A stretch of DNA of 64,000 nt from Falsiroseomonas ponticola (lineage in GTDB: Bacteria > Pseudomonadota > Alphaproteobacteria > Acetobacterales > Acetobacteraceae): assembly GCF_016805305.1 (NCBI RefSeq), contig NZ_JAERQN010000004.1, positions 62,001-126,000 of the forward strand, written 5' to 3'. The position numbers were made by a program, and so were the translations under genes. The notes beneath the pieces are model-generated. The model did no database searches, was not told where the DNA came from, and saw only the letters and a list, made by a program, of their open reading frames with translations. The number at the start of each line of letters is the position of its first letter. Position 1 is the first letter of the stretch. Positions 53,102 to 61,454 of this stretch are shown in pieces.

Positions 53102-53653
53102 CTACACCTCCGCCGAGAAGTCGCCGCGCGCCGCGCGGTCTTCCGCGGCCACGACGTAGGTCGGCTTGGCTCCGCGCAGCACGATGACGAGCTCGTCGAG
53201 GATGGCCACCAGCAGCAGCCCCGCGCCGAGCGGCATGGCGAGCTTCGGGATCCAGATCAGGAAGGGCACCGTGCCCTGCGCCACCTCCTCGATCTCCCAG
53301 CTGAACATCACGTCCTGCGCGGTCCACCAGGTGATGTAGGCGACGACCGCGCCCGCGATCAGCAGCGCCAGGATCTCCGCCCCCCGCCGCGCGGGCGGGG
53401 ACAGCTTGTCGATCCCCATGCCGACGCGGATCAGCTCCCCCCGCTTGAAGGTGGCAGCCAGCGCGAAGAAGGTGGTGGCGACGCAGAGATAGGCGCTGAG
53501 GTCGTCGGAGCCCGGCACCTGCAGGCCGACCTCCCGCAGCCCCATCTGCGCGATCATCACGCAGAAAATGCCAAGCAGCGACAGCGCCGCCACATAGGCC
53601 GCCGCCGCATAGACTGCGTCGAGCGCGCGACGCACCAGGCCCGGCGGGTTCAT
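53102..53653 (-). CDS. dctQ: TRAP transporter small permease (DctQ)
   Basis: A 183-residue protein with four membrane helices. It has MGLREVGLQVPGSDDLSAYLCVATTFFALAATFKRGELIRVGM, the DctQ core, and a C-terminal helix before the dctM start. It forms the small membrane subunit with DctM. It lies 187 bases downstream of the second receptor gene; that gap holds a small 6-bp hairpin (53756-53770). Confidence 0.85.
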   Translation of the reverse strand: MNPPGLVRRALDAVYAAAAYVAALSLLGIFCVMIAQMGLREVGLQVPGSDDLSAYLCVATTFFALAATFKRGELIRVGMGIDKLSPPARRGAEILALLIAGAVVAYITWWTAQDVMFSWEIEEVAQGTVPFLIWIPKLAMPLGAGLLLVAILDELVIVLRGAKPTYVVAAEDRAARGDFSAEV

Positions 53654-53839
53654 GCGGGGAAGCGCCGGCCAGCAGGCCGGGCCGCCACCGCGTGGCGGTC
53701 GATGGTCATTGTCGTGAAGCCCCCGCGTTGCAACCTTGGGCAGGGATCATCGGAGGCCCCTGCCAGGGGCGCAAGACCCGCGGCGGCACCCGCCGGCGCC
53801 CCGCGCCGCGCCCTGCCCAGCTTCGCGGCGGCGGCTGCC

Positions 53840-54823
53840 TCAGCGTGAGGCGCGATAGGCCTCCAGCATCCGGCGACCATCATCGCCGGCGCGGGTCGCC
53901 CATTCGTCGATCATGGTCGCCCCGGCCTGGCGGATCGCGGCCAGCAGCGCGGGAGAGGCATCCACCACCTGCACGCCGCGGGCCACCATCCGCGCCTCGG
54001 CTTCGGCCTGCGCCTCTTCCGCCATGCGCCAGCCCCGCGCTTCCGCCTGGCGGGCCGCGGCCAGCACGGCGTTGCGCTGCGGCTCCGTCAGCGCTTCCAG
54101 CGACCGGCGGCTGACGAAGACCGCATTCTTGCTGGTGGCGATGGAGGCGCGGATGAAGACGCGCGAATAGTCCCACACGGCGGTATCGGCCGCGACCGGC
54201 GCGGTGGTGAGCTGCGCCTGGATGATGCCGCTGGCGAAGGCCTGCGGCACTTCCGGCGCCGTCACCAGCACGCCCTGCGCGCCGAGCAGCGCGGCGAGCC
54301 GCGTGGAGATCGGGCTGTAGCTGCGCAGCCGCAGGCCGCGGAACTGCGCCGCATCGGTGATGGGCTGGTTGGCGGTGATCGCCACCTGCGGCCAGGGCGC
54401 CATGTAGAGCAGGGCGAGGCCCTGCCGCGCCAGCCGCGCCTCGATGAAGGGGGCCTGCACGGCGGCCAGGCGGCGGGCATCGTCCAGGTTCTGCACCAAG
54501 CCCGGCACGGCGTCCGCATCGAAGAAGGGATCCTCGTTGCCATAGGCCGTCAGCAGGATCTCGCCGAGCTGGATCTGCCCGGACTGGACGCTGCGCTTGA
54601 TCTGCGGCTGCGGCACCAGGCTGCCGTTGCTGTGCAGCTGGATCTGCAGGGCCTCGCCACTGGCCTGCGCGACATCGGCGATGAAGGCGCGCAGGTTGCG
54701 CGTGTGGTAGTTGCCATCCGCGAAGCCGGTCGCGGCCTGCCAGCGCGTGGATTGCGCGGAAGCACCGCGCGCCAGCACGGCGGCGGCGGCGGCACCCAGT
54801 GCCGCGCGACGTCCCAACACCAT
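53840..54823 (-). CDS. TRAP transporter receptor DctP (copy 2)
   Basis: A 327-residue TRAP substrate-binding protein with a signal peptide (LGRRAALGAAAAAVLARGASAQ). It has TGFADGNYHTRNLRAF, LHSNGSLVPQPQIKRSVQSGQIQLGEILLTAY and RSYSPISTRLAALLGAQ. The conserved Arg of RGLRLRS binds carboxylate. It shares length and many residues with the neighbouring receptor (54887-55870), so this is a tandem duplication that has since diverged in its binding region. Confidence 0.85.
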   Translation of the reverse strand: MVLGRRAALGAAAAAVLARGASAQSTRWQAATGFADGNYHTRNLRAFIADVAQASGEALQIQLHSNGSLVPQPQIKRSVQSGQIQLGEILLTAYGNEDPFFDADAVPGLVQNLDDARRLAAVQAPFIEARLARQGLALLYMAPWPQVAITANQPITDAAQFRGLRLRSYSPISTRLAALLGAQGVLVTAPEVPQAFASGIIQAQLTTAPVAADTAVWDYSRVFIRASIATSKNAVFVSRRSLEALTEPQRNAVLAAARQAEARGWRMAEEAQAEAEARMVARGVQVVDASPALLAAIRQAGATMIDEWATRAGDDGRRMLEAYRASR

Positions 54824-54846
54824 TGTCCCGTTTCCCCCGTTGGAAT

Positions 54847-54869
54847 CCCCGGCGCCCGTGGCGCCGGGG
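54847..54869. other. Hairpin between tandem TRAP receptor genes
   Basis: A perfect 10-bp stem (54847-54856 with 54860-54869) has a CGT loop. No T run follows on the minus strand. Hairpins after receptor genes in transporter operons often stabilise the receptor mRNA and raise its level relative to the permeases, which is a plausible role here. Confidence 0.6.
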
Positions 54870-54886
54870 TCGCAGTCACGTCGCGA

Positions 54887-55870
54887 TCAGGCGCGGTAGG
54901 CGTCGATCAGCTTCTTGCCGTCCTCGCCCGCGCGGCCGATCCATTCCTCCGTCATCGTCGCGCTGACGCGGCGCAGGCCGGCGAGGAATTCCTCGGTCGG
55001 CGGCACGATCTGCATGCCGCGGGCGCCCAGCGTGGCCTCGGTGGTGCGCTGCGCCTCGCTGCTCAGCTCATAGCCCCGGCGCTCCGCCGCCGCCGCCGCG
55101 GCGCGGATCACCTGCTGGTCCGCCGCGGAAAGCGATTCCATCGCGCGGCGGGACACCATCACGGCGTTCTTGGTCATGGAGAAGCCGAGCGGCGTGAAGA
55201 CCCGCGCATAGTCCCAGGCGGAGGTATCGACGCCGGTCTGGGCGGAGGTGATCTGCGCCTGCACCACGCCGGTGGCGAAGGCCTGCGCCAGTTCCGCCGC
55301 CTGCACCAGCGTGGGCTGCGCGCCGACCAGCGCCGCGAAGCGGTTGGTGGCCGGGCTGAAGGTGCGGAAGCGCAGCCCGCGCAGCCCCTCGATCGTCGGG
55401 ATCGGCGCCTGGGCATAGAGCCCCGCCGGCGGCCAGGGCACGGTGTAGAGCAGGCTGAGGCCCTGCCGCGACAGGCGCGTCTCGATATAGGGCTTCTGCA
55501 GGTCGGCCAGCTTCTTCGCCTCGGCGAAGTTGGTGACGAGCTGCGGGATGGCGTCGGCGTCGAAGAAGACGTCCTCGTTCGAATAGGCGGTCAGCAGGAT
55601 CTCGCCCAGCTGCACCTGGCCCTGCTGCACGCCGCGCTTGATCTGCGGCATGGGCAGCAGGCTGGCGTTGGAATGCAGCTGCACCTGCACGCGCCCGCCG
55701 GTGCCGGCCTGGATCTCCTCGATGAAGCTGCGGATGTTCCGGGTGTGGAAGTTGCCGTCGGGATAGGGCGTCGCCATCTGCCAGCGCGTCTGCGCGCTGG
55801 CGGGGCCGGTCAGGGCGGGGGCGGCGAGCGCCGCGCCGGAGGCGGCAAGAAGGGTACGGCGGCTGAGCAT
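54887..55870 (-). CDS. TRAP transporter receptor DctP (copy 1)
   Basis: A 327-residue periplasmic receptor with a signal peptide (LSRRTLLAASGAALAAPAL). It has TPYPDGNFHTRNIRSFIEEI, LHSNASLLPMPQIKRGVQQGQVQLGEILLTAYSNED, RGLRFRTFSPATNRFAALVGA and AWDYARVF. It is closely related to copy 2. ATG 55870 has GGGAGA upstream; the frame to 55936 precedes a normal signal and is not used. This is the first gene of the TRAP operon. Confidence 0.85.
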   Translation of the reverse strand: MLSRRTLLAASGAALAAPALTGPASAQTRWQMATPYPDGNFHTRNIRSFIEEIQAGTGGRVQVQLHSNASLLPMPQIKRGVQQGQVQLGEILLTAYSNEDVFFDADAIPQLVTNFAEAKKLADLQKPYIETRLSRQGLSLLYTVPWPPAGLYAQAPIPTIEGLRGLRFRTFSPATNRFAALVGAQPTLVQAAELAQAFATGVVQAQITSAQTGVDTSAWDYARVFTPLGFSMTKNAVMVSRRAMESLSAADQQVIRAAAAAAERRGYELSSEAQRTTEATLGARGMQIVPPTEEFLAGLRRVSATMTEEWIGRAGEDGKKLIDAYRA

Positions 55871-55956
55871 GTAGGGGTCTCCCGGGGGTGTCGTCTCCGG
55901 GGCGGAAGCATCGCCCCCAACCCCTTGGCGAAGCAAGCCCCCGGGAATCCGCGCGG

Positions 55957-56223
55957 CTACAGCGGGTAGTCCCGGGCCGGGTCGATGCCCGCCCCCTCCA
56001 GGAACTTCCGCATCGCGCCCACCTCCTCCTTCGACAGGCTGTGGTGGCTGTCATGGAAGGCCTGGGCGTGGCCGTTCAGCGTCACCTTCACCTGGCCATG
56101 CCCGCCATGGCTGACCTCCGCGCCCAGCGCCTCGAAGACGGAGGCGACGTGCTTCGGATCGATGTTGCTGCTGACGGGGTGGGAGAACAGGGCGTGCAGG
56201 GTCTTGCGGTGGTGGTGGTTCAT
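55957..56223 (-). CDS. HicA-like small protein
   Basis: An 88-residue protein, MNHHHRKTLHALF and onward, with VASVFEALGAEVSHGGHGQVKVTLNGH and KEEVGAMRKFLEGAGIDP. This fits the HicA/YcfA dsRBD-like fold, many of whose members are mRNA-cleaving toxins. The catalytic-type His sits in the SHGGHGQV loop. No HicB antitoxin gene is adjacent, so it may be a solitary family member. GAGGA about 10 bases upstream favours ATG 56223 over 56232. A perfect FNR/FixK box lies upstream. Confidence 0.65.
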   Translation of the reverse strand: MNHHHRKTLHALFSHPVSSNIDPKHVASVFEALGAEVSHGGHGQVKVTLNGHAQAFHDSHHSLSKEEVGAMRKFLEGAGIDPARDYPL

Positions 56224-56282
56224 GGAATCCATTCCTCTGCCGTGGTTGGATGCCATGGTGGGACGCCGCGCCGGCGGCGTCC

Positions 56283-56296
56283 TTGATGCGGATCAA
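56283..56296. promoter_or_regulatory. Perfect FNR/FixK-type binding site
   Basis: TTGAT-gcgg-ATCAA matches the FNR/Anr/FixK consensus exactly and extends to CCTTGAT/ATCAAGG. Its centre (56289.5) is 66 bases before the HicA-like start, so a class II promoter at -41.5 would give a 25-base leader. It lies 5 bases beyond the stop of the upstream receptor gene. No T run follows it, so it is not a good terminator. Confidence 0.65.
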
Positions 56297-56301
56297 GGCG
56301 A

Positions 56302-57894
56302 TCAGGGCGCCGGCCGCGTCCCCATCGCGACGGTCCGCTCATCCATCCGCGGCTGATGCACCAGGCCGCGCCGCGTGGCCCAGGAATTGGTGATGTTGAA
56401 CAGCGGGACCATCGCGACGTCGTCGGTGGCGAGCCGGATGGCCTGGCGCAGCACCGCGGCCCGTTCCTCCAGCGGCAGCAGCGTCGCCGCGCGGTCGGTC
56501 AGCGCATCCAGCGCCGGATTGGAATAGCGCGCGGCATTGGCCGCGCCGCGCTGCGCCGCGCGGTCGAAGGTGCCGATGACGGAGATCAGGAAGCTGCCCG
56601 CCTCTCCCGTGCTGCTGCCCCAGCCCGCGAGGCGCGCCGGGAATTCCTGCCGGGCGGAACGCGCGGAGTAGCTGGTCCAGGGCAACGCCTCCACCTGGGT
56701 GCGCACGCCGATCCGCGTCCACATCTGCGCAACCGCCTGGGCGGTGCGGGCATCGTTGGGATAGCGGTCATTCGGCGTGAACAGCGTCATGCGGAAGCCC
56801 TGGGGGTAGCCGGCTTCCGCCAGCAGGCGCCGCGCCGCATCGGGATCGAAGGGCGGCACGGGCACGTCCGGCGCATGGGTCGTCGTGCCGGGCGGCATCC
56901 ACTGGCCGGCCGGCGCCGCCGCGCCCTCCATCACCCGCTCCACCAGCGCATCGCGGTTCACCGCGATGTTCAGGGCGCGGCGCACCCGCACATCCATGAA
57001 GGGGTTCGCCGCCAGCGGCCGGCCTTCATGGTCGCTCACCTGCGGCAGGTTGCCGCTGCGCGAATGGTCGAAGGCGATGAAGATCAGCCGCAGGCCTTGG
57101 ATCTCCGCGACCGTCACGCGGGGGTCGCGCTTCAGCCGTGCCAGGTCCGTCGATGGCACCTGGTCGATCAGATCGGCATCGCCGGAAAGCAGCGCCGCCG
57201 TCCGCGCCGTGTCATTGGCGATGACGCGGTAGGTCACGCGCGCCCAGGGCTCCCGCGCGCCGAACCAGTTGTCGTTGCGCACCAGCTCGAAGCGGTCGCC
57301 GGGGATGGAGGAGGCCAGGCGATACGGCCCCGTCCCCACCGCCGCGCGGCCGCTGTTGAAATCCTCCGTCGTCCGCCCCTCCGCCGCATGCTTCGCGACG
57401 ATGGCGATGGAGCCGAGTTCGATGGGCAGCAGCGGATGCGGCAGCGCGGTGTGGAAGCGCACCGTGTGGCTGTCGATCACCTCCGTCCGCTGGATGGCGC
57501 GCACGAAGGGGCTGAAGCTGGCGGGCGAATTCGGCACCAGCGGTGGCCGAGCCACGCTGAAGGCCACGTCCTCGCTGGTGAAGGGCCTTCCGTCATGCCA
57601 GGTCACGCCCGGCCGCAGCCGGAATTCCCACACCGTCGGCGCGATGGCTTCCCAGGACGCGGCGAGGCCCGGATAGGCGCGCACCTCCGCATCGCGCTCC
57701 ACCAGCCGGTCGAAGATGTGCATGGAGAGGGCGAAGTTGGGCGCCGCATTGTAGAAATGCGGATCGACCGAGGTCGGTGGCGCACCCGTCGCCACCGTCA
57801 GCAGGTTCTGCGCGCCCGCCGGGGCGGCCAGCAGCGCGAGGAGAAGGCCGCTAGCCCGCGCTTTCCACGTAGTGGCGGAGTTCCTCGGCTTCAT
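56302..57894 (-). CDS. ABC transporter substrate-binding protein, peptide family 5
   Basis: A 530-residue SBP_bac_5 protein with a signal peptide (SGLLLALLAAPAGAQ). It has ATGAPPTSVDPHFYNAAPNFALSMHIFDRL, GVTWHDGRPFTSEDVAFS, GTGPYRL and a C-terminal RAATLLPLEERAAVLRQA. It binds peptides, glutathione-like compounds or nickel complexes. No ABC permease genes are adjacent, so it is an orphan receptor or served by a remote transporter. It overlaps the upstream CBS gene by 44 bases. Confidence 0.8.
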   Translation of the reverse strand: MKPRNSATTWKARASGLLLALLAAPAGAQNLLTVATGAPPTSVDPHFYNAAPNFALSMHIFDRLVERDAEVRAYPGLAASWEAIAPTVWEFRLRPGVTWHDGRPFTSEDVAFSVARPPLVPNSPASFSPFVRAIQRTEVIDSHTVRFHTALPHPLLPIELGSIAIVAKHAAEGRTTEDFNSGRAAVGTGPYRLASSIPGDRFELVRNDNWFGAREPWARVTYRVIANDTARTAALLSGDADLIDQVPSTDLARLKRDPRVTVAEIQGLRLIFIAFDHSRSGNLPQVSDHEGRPLAANPFMDVRVRRALNIAVNRDALVERVMEGAAAPAGQWMPPGTTTHAPDVPVPPFDPDAARRLLAEAGYPQGFRMTLFTPNDRYPNDARTAQAVAQMWTRIGVRTQVEALPWTSYSARSARQEFPARLAGWGSSTGEAGSFLISVIGTFDRAAQRGAANAARYSNPALDALTDRAATLLPLEERAAVLRQAIRLATDDVAMVPLFNITNSWATRRGLVHQPRMDERTVAMGTRPAP

Positions 57895-58288
57895 GCACCG
57901 CTTCCTCGATCCGCGCCTTCACCAGGTCCCCGATCGAGACCAGCCCGGCGAGGCTGCCATCGTCCTCCATCACGGGCAAATGCCGGCAGCGGCGGTCGGT
58001 CATCAGCGTCAGCGCCTCACCGATCCGTGTCCGCGGCGTCACGGTGTGCAGCGCGCGCGTCATCAGCTGCGCGGCGGGCATGGCCACGGCATCCGCCCCA
58101 TGCAGCGCCATGGCGCGGACGATGTCGCGTTCGCTGACGATGCCGAGCACGTCGCCCGCGCCGTCGCGCACCAGCGCCGCGCCGATGCGGTGCCGCGCCA
58201 GCGTCTTCGCCACCTCCGCCACGCTGTCATGCGCCTGGATGGCCACCACGTCGTGGCCCTTGCGCTGCAGGATGATGGCAATCGTCAT
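57851..58288 (-). CDS. CBS-domain pair protein
   Basis: A 145-residue stand-alone tandem CBS (Bateman) module: CBS1 about 8-65 (DSVAEVAKTLARHRIGAALV, GIVSERDIVRAM) and CBS2 about 75-130 (LTLMTDRRCRHLPVMEDDGSLAGLVSIGDLVK). Such proteins sense adenine nucleotides and may regulate enzymes or transporters. GGAGGAAC precedes ATG 58288. It overlaps the following receptor gene by 44 bases, indicating coupling. Its partner is unknown. Confidence 0.8.
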   Translation of the reverse strand: MTIAIILQRKGHDVVAIQAHDSVAEVAKTLARHRIGAALVRDGAGDVLGIVSERDIVRAMALHGADAVAMPAAQLMTRALHTVTPRTRIGEALTLMTDRRCRHLPVMEDDGSLAGLVSIGDLVKARIEEAVHEAEELRHYVESAG

Positions 58289-58432
58289 GGTCGTTGTTCC
58301 TCCCGTTGCGGGAGGGGGCGCGCGGGGATCAGCCGGCGCCGCCTCCACCATGCGGGGGATGGTGGCACCGCCGGGCGCCGCGGTTCAAGGATTGCGTGCG
58401 CTTCACGGACGATTGCGCGCAACGGTTGAACC

Positions 58433-60202
58433 TCAGGCGGCGGGAACGGGCTCCGGCCCCGTCAGCTGGGTCCGCACGAGATCGGCGAAGCGCCCGCCCT
58501 GCGCCACCAGTGCATCGAAGCTGCCGCGCTCCGCAACCTTCCCATGCTCGAAGACCAGGATCTCATCCGCGTCGCGCACGGTGGACAACCGGTGGGCGAT
58601 GACGAAGGTGGTGCGGCCGGCCATCAGCGCCTTCAGGGCGCGCTGCACCCGCGCCTCCGTCGCCGCATCCAGCGCGCTGGTCGCCTCGTCCAGGATCAGC
58701 ACGGGCGGGTCCTTCAGCAGGGCGCGCGCGATGGCCAGGCGCTGGCGCTGGCCGCCGGACAGCGCCGCGCCGCGTTCGCCCACCATCGTGTCGTAGCCCT
58801 GCGGCTTGGCGCTGATGAAGTCATGCGCCTCCGCCATCCGGCAGGCGCGCTCCAGCTCCTCCTGCGTCGCATCCGGCCGGCCGATCAGCAGGTTGTCGCG
58901 GATGGACCGGTTGAACAGCAGGCTTTCCTGGAACACCACGCCGACATTGCGGCGCAGGCTGTCCAGCGTCAGGTCCCGCAGATCATGGCCGTCCAGCGTC
59001 ACGCGGCCCTCCACCGGGTCCCACAGCCGCTGCAGCAGCGCCATGGCGGTGGACTTGCCCGCGCCGGTCTGCCCGACCAGCGCGATGGTGCGGCCGGGCG
59101 GCGCATCCATCGACACATCGGCCAGGATGCGCGGCCCGCCGGGATAGGCGAAGGCCACGTTCTCGAACCGCACCGCACCCTCGACCCGCGGCAGATCCTT
59201 CGCATCCGGCTTCTCCGCCACCGAGGACCGGGCGTCGAGGACAGTGAAGAACTCCTCCAGCGAGGGCATCTGGAACACGAGGCGGGAGACGAAGCCGACC
59301 GCACCCTCGAGCCGCCCGATCAGCAGGGTGGCGAACCCCATGAAGGAGACGATCTCCCCCACCGTCGCCTGGCCGCGCACATGCAGCACGGTGCCCAGCA
59401 CGAAGACGGCGATGACGGTGATGGTGGAGGCGCCGCGCGTCAGCACCGCGACCACGGCCCACCAGTTCAGCACGGGGAACTGGTGGTCCAGCACCTGGCG
59501 CACGATGTCGCCGAACAGCCGCGCCTCGCTCGCCAGGCGGGAGAAGGACTGCACGACGACGACGTTGGACAGCGCGTCCTGCGCATTGCCGGCCAACCGC
59601 GTGTGCAGCGTCTCCACCTTGCCCTGCGCGGCCTCCGTCTTGCGGATCACCCAGGCGGAGACGATGGCGAAGAGAATCACCAGCACGATCAGCAGCAGGC
59701 CGAGCCGCCAGTTCATCGCCAGCGTCAGCGGCAGCAGCACGAGGCAGGCGATGAAGGTCGTCAGGTGTTCGCGGAAGAAGGACAGCCACAGGCCGAACAG
59801 GTTGTCCGACCCCACCAGCATCACCTTCATCAGCCGGCCGGATTGCGTGTCACCGTGGAACGACAGCGGCAGGGACAGCACATGCTCGAAATAGCGCGCC
59901 ATGACGGCCAGGCGGTTGCGGTGCGCCATGCGGTCCGACAGCAGCGCCACCGCCACATTGGCCCCGATGGCCGAAAGCCCGACCGCGGCCCAGAGGCCGA
60001 GCAGCGCGAAGGCTTCCGCCCATAGCGCCGCCTCCGCCATCCGGTCGGAACGGGACAGAAGGTCGATCACCCGGCCGAACAGCACCGGCTCCAGGAAGGA
60101 CAGGCCGGCCAGGGCCAGGGCAGCGAAGGTCAGGCCATAGGCAACCCAGCGGTCCGGGCCCAACAGCCGCAGCACCCGCAGGTAGAGCCTCATGAAACGC
60201 AT
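58433..60202 (-). CDS. ndvA: NdvA/ChvA-like ABC exporter (ATPase-permease)
   Basis: A 589-residue half-size exporter. Six membrane helices (about 15-300) contain LGPDRWVAYGLTFAALALAGLSFLEPVLFGRVIDLLS and WLSFFREHLTTF, which resemble the beta-glucan exporters NdvA/ChvA. The nucleotide-binding domain has GQTGAGKST, LSGGQRQR and LILDEATSALD. It probably exports cyclic beta-glucan or a lipid-linked glycan. The synthase NdvB is not in the window. ATG 60202 has GGAGGGG about 8 bases upstream. Confidence 0.75.
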   Translation of the reverse strand: MRFMRLYLRVLRLLGPDRWVAYGLTFAALALAGLSFLEPVLFGRVIDLLSRSDRMAEAALWAEAFALLGLWAAVGLSAIGANVAVALLSDRMAHRNRLAVMARYFEHVLSLPLSFHGDTQSGRLMKVMLVGSDNLFGLWLSFFREHLTTFIACLVLLPLTLAMNWRLGLLLIVLVILFAIVSAWVIRKTEAAQGKVETLHTRLAGNAQDALSNVVVVQSFSRLASEARLFGDIVRQVLDHQFPVLNWWAVVAVLTRGASTITVIAVFVLGTVLHVRGQATVGEIVSFMGFATLLIGRLEGAVGFVSRLVFQMPSLEEFFTVLDARSSVAEKPDAKDLPRVEGAVRFENVAFAYPGGPRILADVSMDAPPGRTIALVGQTGAGKSTAMALLQRLWDPVEGRVTLDGHDLRDLTLDSLRRNVGVVFQESLLFNRSIRDNLLIGRPDATQEELERACRMAEAHDFISAKPQGYDTMVGERGAALSGGQRQRLAIARALLKDPPVLILDEATSALDAATEARVQRALKALMAGRTTFVIAHRLSTVRDADEILVFEHGKVAERGSFDALVAQGGRFADLVRTQLTGPEPVPAA

Positions 60203-60298
60203 GCGCAGCGCCCCTCCATCCCGCCCCGCGCGTATCCCGAGTCCCGGCCGGGTGGCAGATCCAGTGTAGCAGTGTCGTGCCCCCCCGGCCGCTTGCAA

Positions 60299-60324
60299 GC
60301 CCCCGTCGCTTGCAAGCGGGGGCC
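60299..60324 (+). terminator. Hairpin with repeated palindrome upstream of Bug receptor
   Basis: Arms GCCCCC and GGGGGC (60299-60304 with 60318-60323) enclose the palindrome GCTTGCAAGC, followed by CTTCTT. The same palindrome occurs just before it at 60291-60300. It might be a terminator or leader hairpin for the 60426 gene. Confidence 0.5.
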
Positions 60325-60425
60325 TTCTTGCGGCAGGAACGGCGTGGAAGCGGTGGAGCGGGACGGAAGTTCCCGCGCCCGCTGCGCGGGGCAAGGCGCC
60401 CCGCGTCATCGAGGAGGACATCGTC

Positions 60426-61427
60426 TTGCGCATCACCCGCCGCGCCACCCTGGCCAGCGCCCTCGCCCTGCCCTTCGCCACGCCGGCGCTGGCCCAGGGC
60501 ACCTCCTGGGCCGCGGGCCGGCCCATCCGCCTGATCGTCGGCTTCACGCCCGCCGGCACCACGGACATCGCCGCCCGCCTGCTGGCGGAACCGCTCGGCC
60601 GGCGGCTCGGCACCCAGGTGGTGGTGGAAAACCGCCCGGGCGCGGGCGGCAACATCGGCAACCAGGTGGTCGCGCAATCCGAACCCGATGGCCACACGCT
60701 GCTGATGCAGACCATCAGCGGCGGCGCCATCAACTACTCCCTCTACGGCGCCCGCATGCCCATCAAGCCGGAGGAACTGGCCGCCGTCGCGCTGATGCTG
60801 CGCGTGCCGAACGCCATCTTCGTCAACCCGGCCCTGCCGGCGCGGACGCTGCGGGAACTGGTGGACCTGGCCAAGGCCCGCCCCGGGCGGCTGAACATCG
60901 GCTCCTCCGGCGCCGGCACCTCTCTGCACATGACCGGGGAGCTGCTGAAGCTGGAGGCCGGGATCGACATGACGCATGTCCCCTTCCGCGGCGCCGGCCC
61001 GATGATGCAGGAGATCATCGCCGGGCGCGTCGAGGTCGGCGTGGACAACCTGCCCTCCGTCATCGGGCACCTCCGCGAAGGCCGCCTCCGCCCGCTGGCC
61101 GTCACCACGAAGGAACGCAGCCCGGCGATGCCGGAGGTGCCGACCACCGCCGAGGCCGGCCTGCCGGGCGTGGAGGCGACAGCCTGGTTCGGCCTGCAGG
61201 CCCCCGCCCGCACGCCCGCGCCGATCATCCAGTCCCTGTCCGATGCCATGAACGCCATCATCCGGGACCCCGACATGGCGCGCCGCCTGGCGGATCTCGG
61301 TGGCATGGCGCCCGCGCTGACACCCGATGGCGGCACCAGCCCCGAGACCTTCGACGCCTTCATCAAGGCCGAGATCGCGAAATGGGGCGAGGTCGTGCGC
61401 CGCTCCGGCGCCACGGCCGACCAGTAA
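60426..61427 (+). CDS. Bug family tripartite tricarboxylate receptor
   Basis: A 333-residue periplasmic binding protein starting with TTG and supported by GAGGAGG 7 bases upstream. It has the signal RITRRATLASALALP. Family motifs are IVGFTPAGTTDIAARL, VENRPGAGGNIGNQVVAQ and HVPFRGAGPMMQEIIAG. It binds a small carboxylate-like ligand. No tctA/tctB genes are adjacent, so it probably shares a transporter elsewhere or acts as a sensor-type receptor. Confidence 0.85.
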   Translation: MRITRRATLASALALPFATPALAQGTSWAAGRPIRLIVGFTPAGTTDIAARLLAEPLGRRLGTQVVVENRPGAGGNIGNQVVAQSEPDGHTLLMQTISGGAINYSLYGARMPIKPEELAAVALMLRVPNAIFVNPALPARTLRELVDLAKARPGRLNIGSSGAGTSLHMTGELLKLEAGIDMTHVPFRGAGPMMQEIIAGRVEVGVDNLPSVIGHLREGRLRPLAVTTKERSPAMPEVPTTAEAGLPGVEATAWFGLQAPARTPAPIIQSLSDAMNAIIRDPDMARRLADLGGMAPALTPDGGTSPETFDAFIKAEIAKWGEVVRRSGATADQ

Positions 61428-61454
61428 GGGGGGCGGGGGGCGCGGCGCGCCCCC

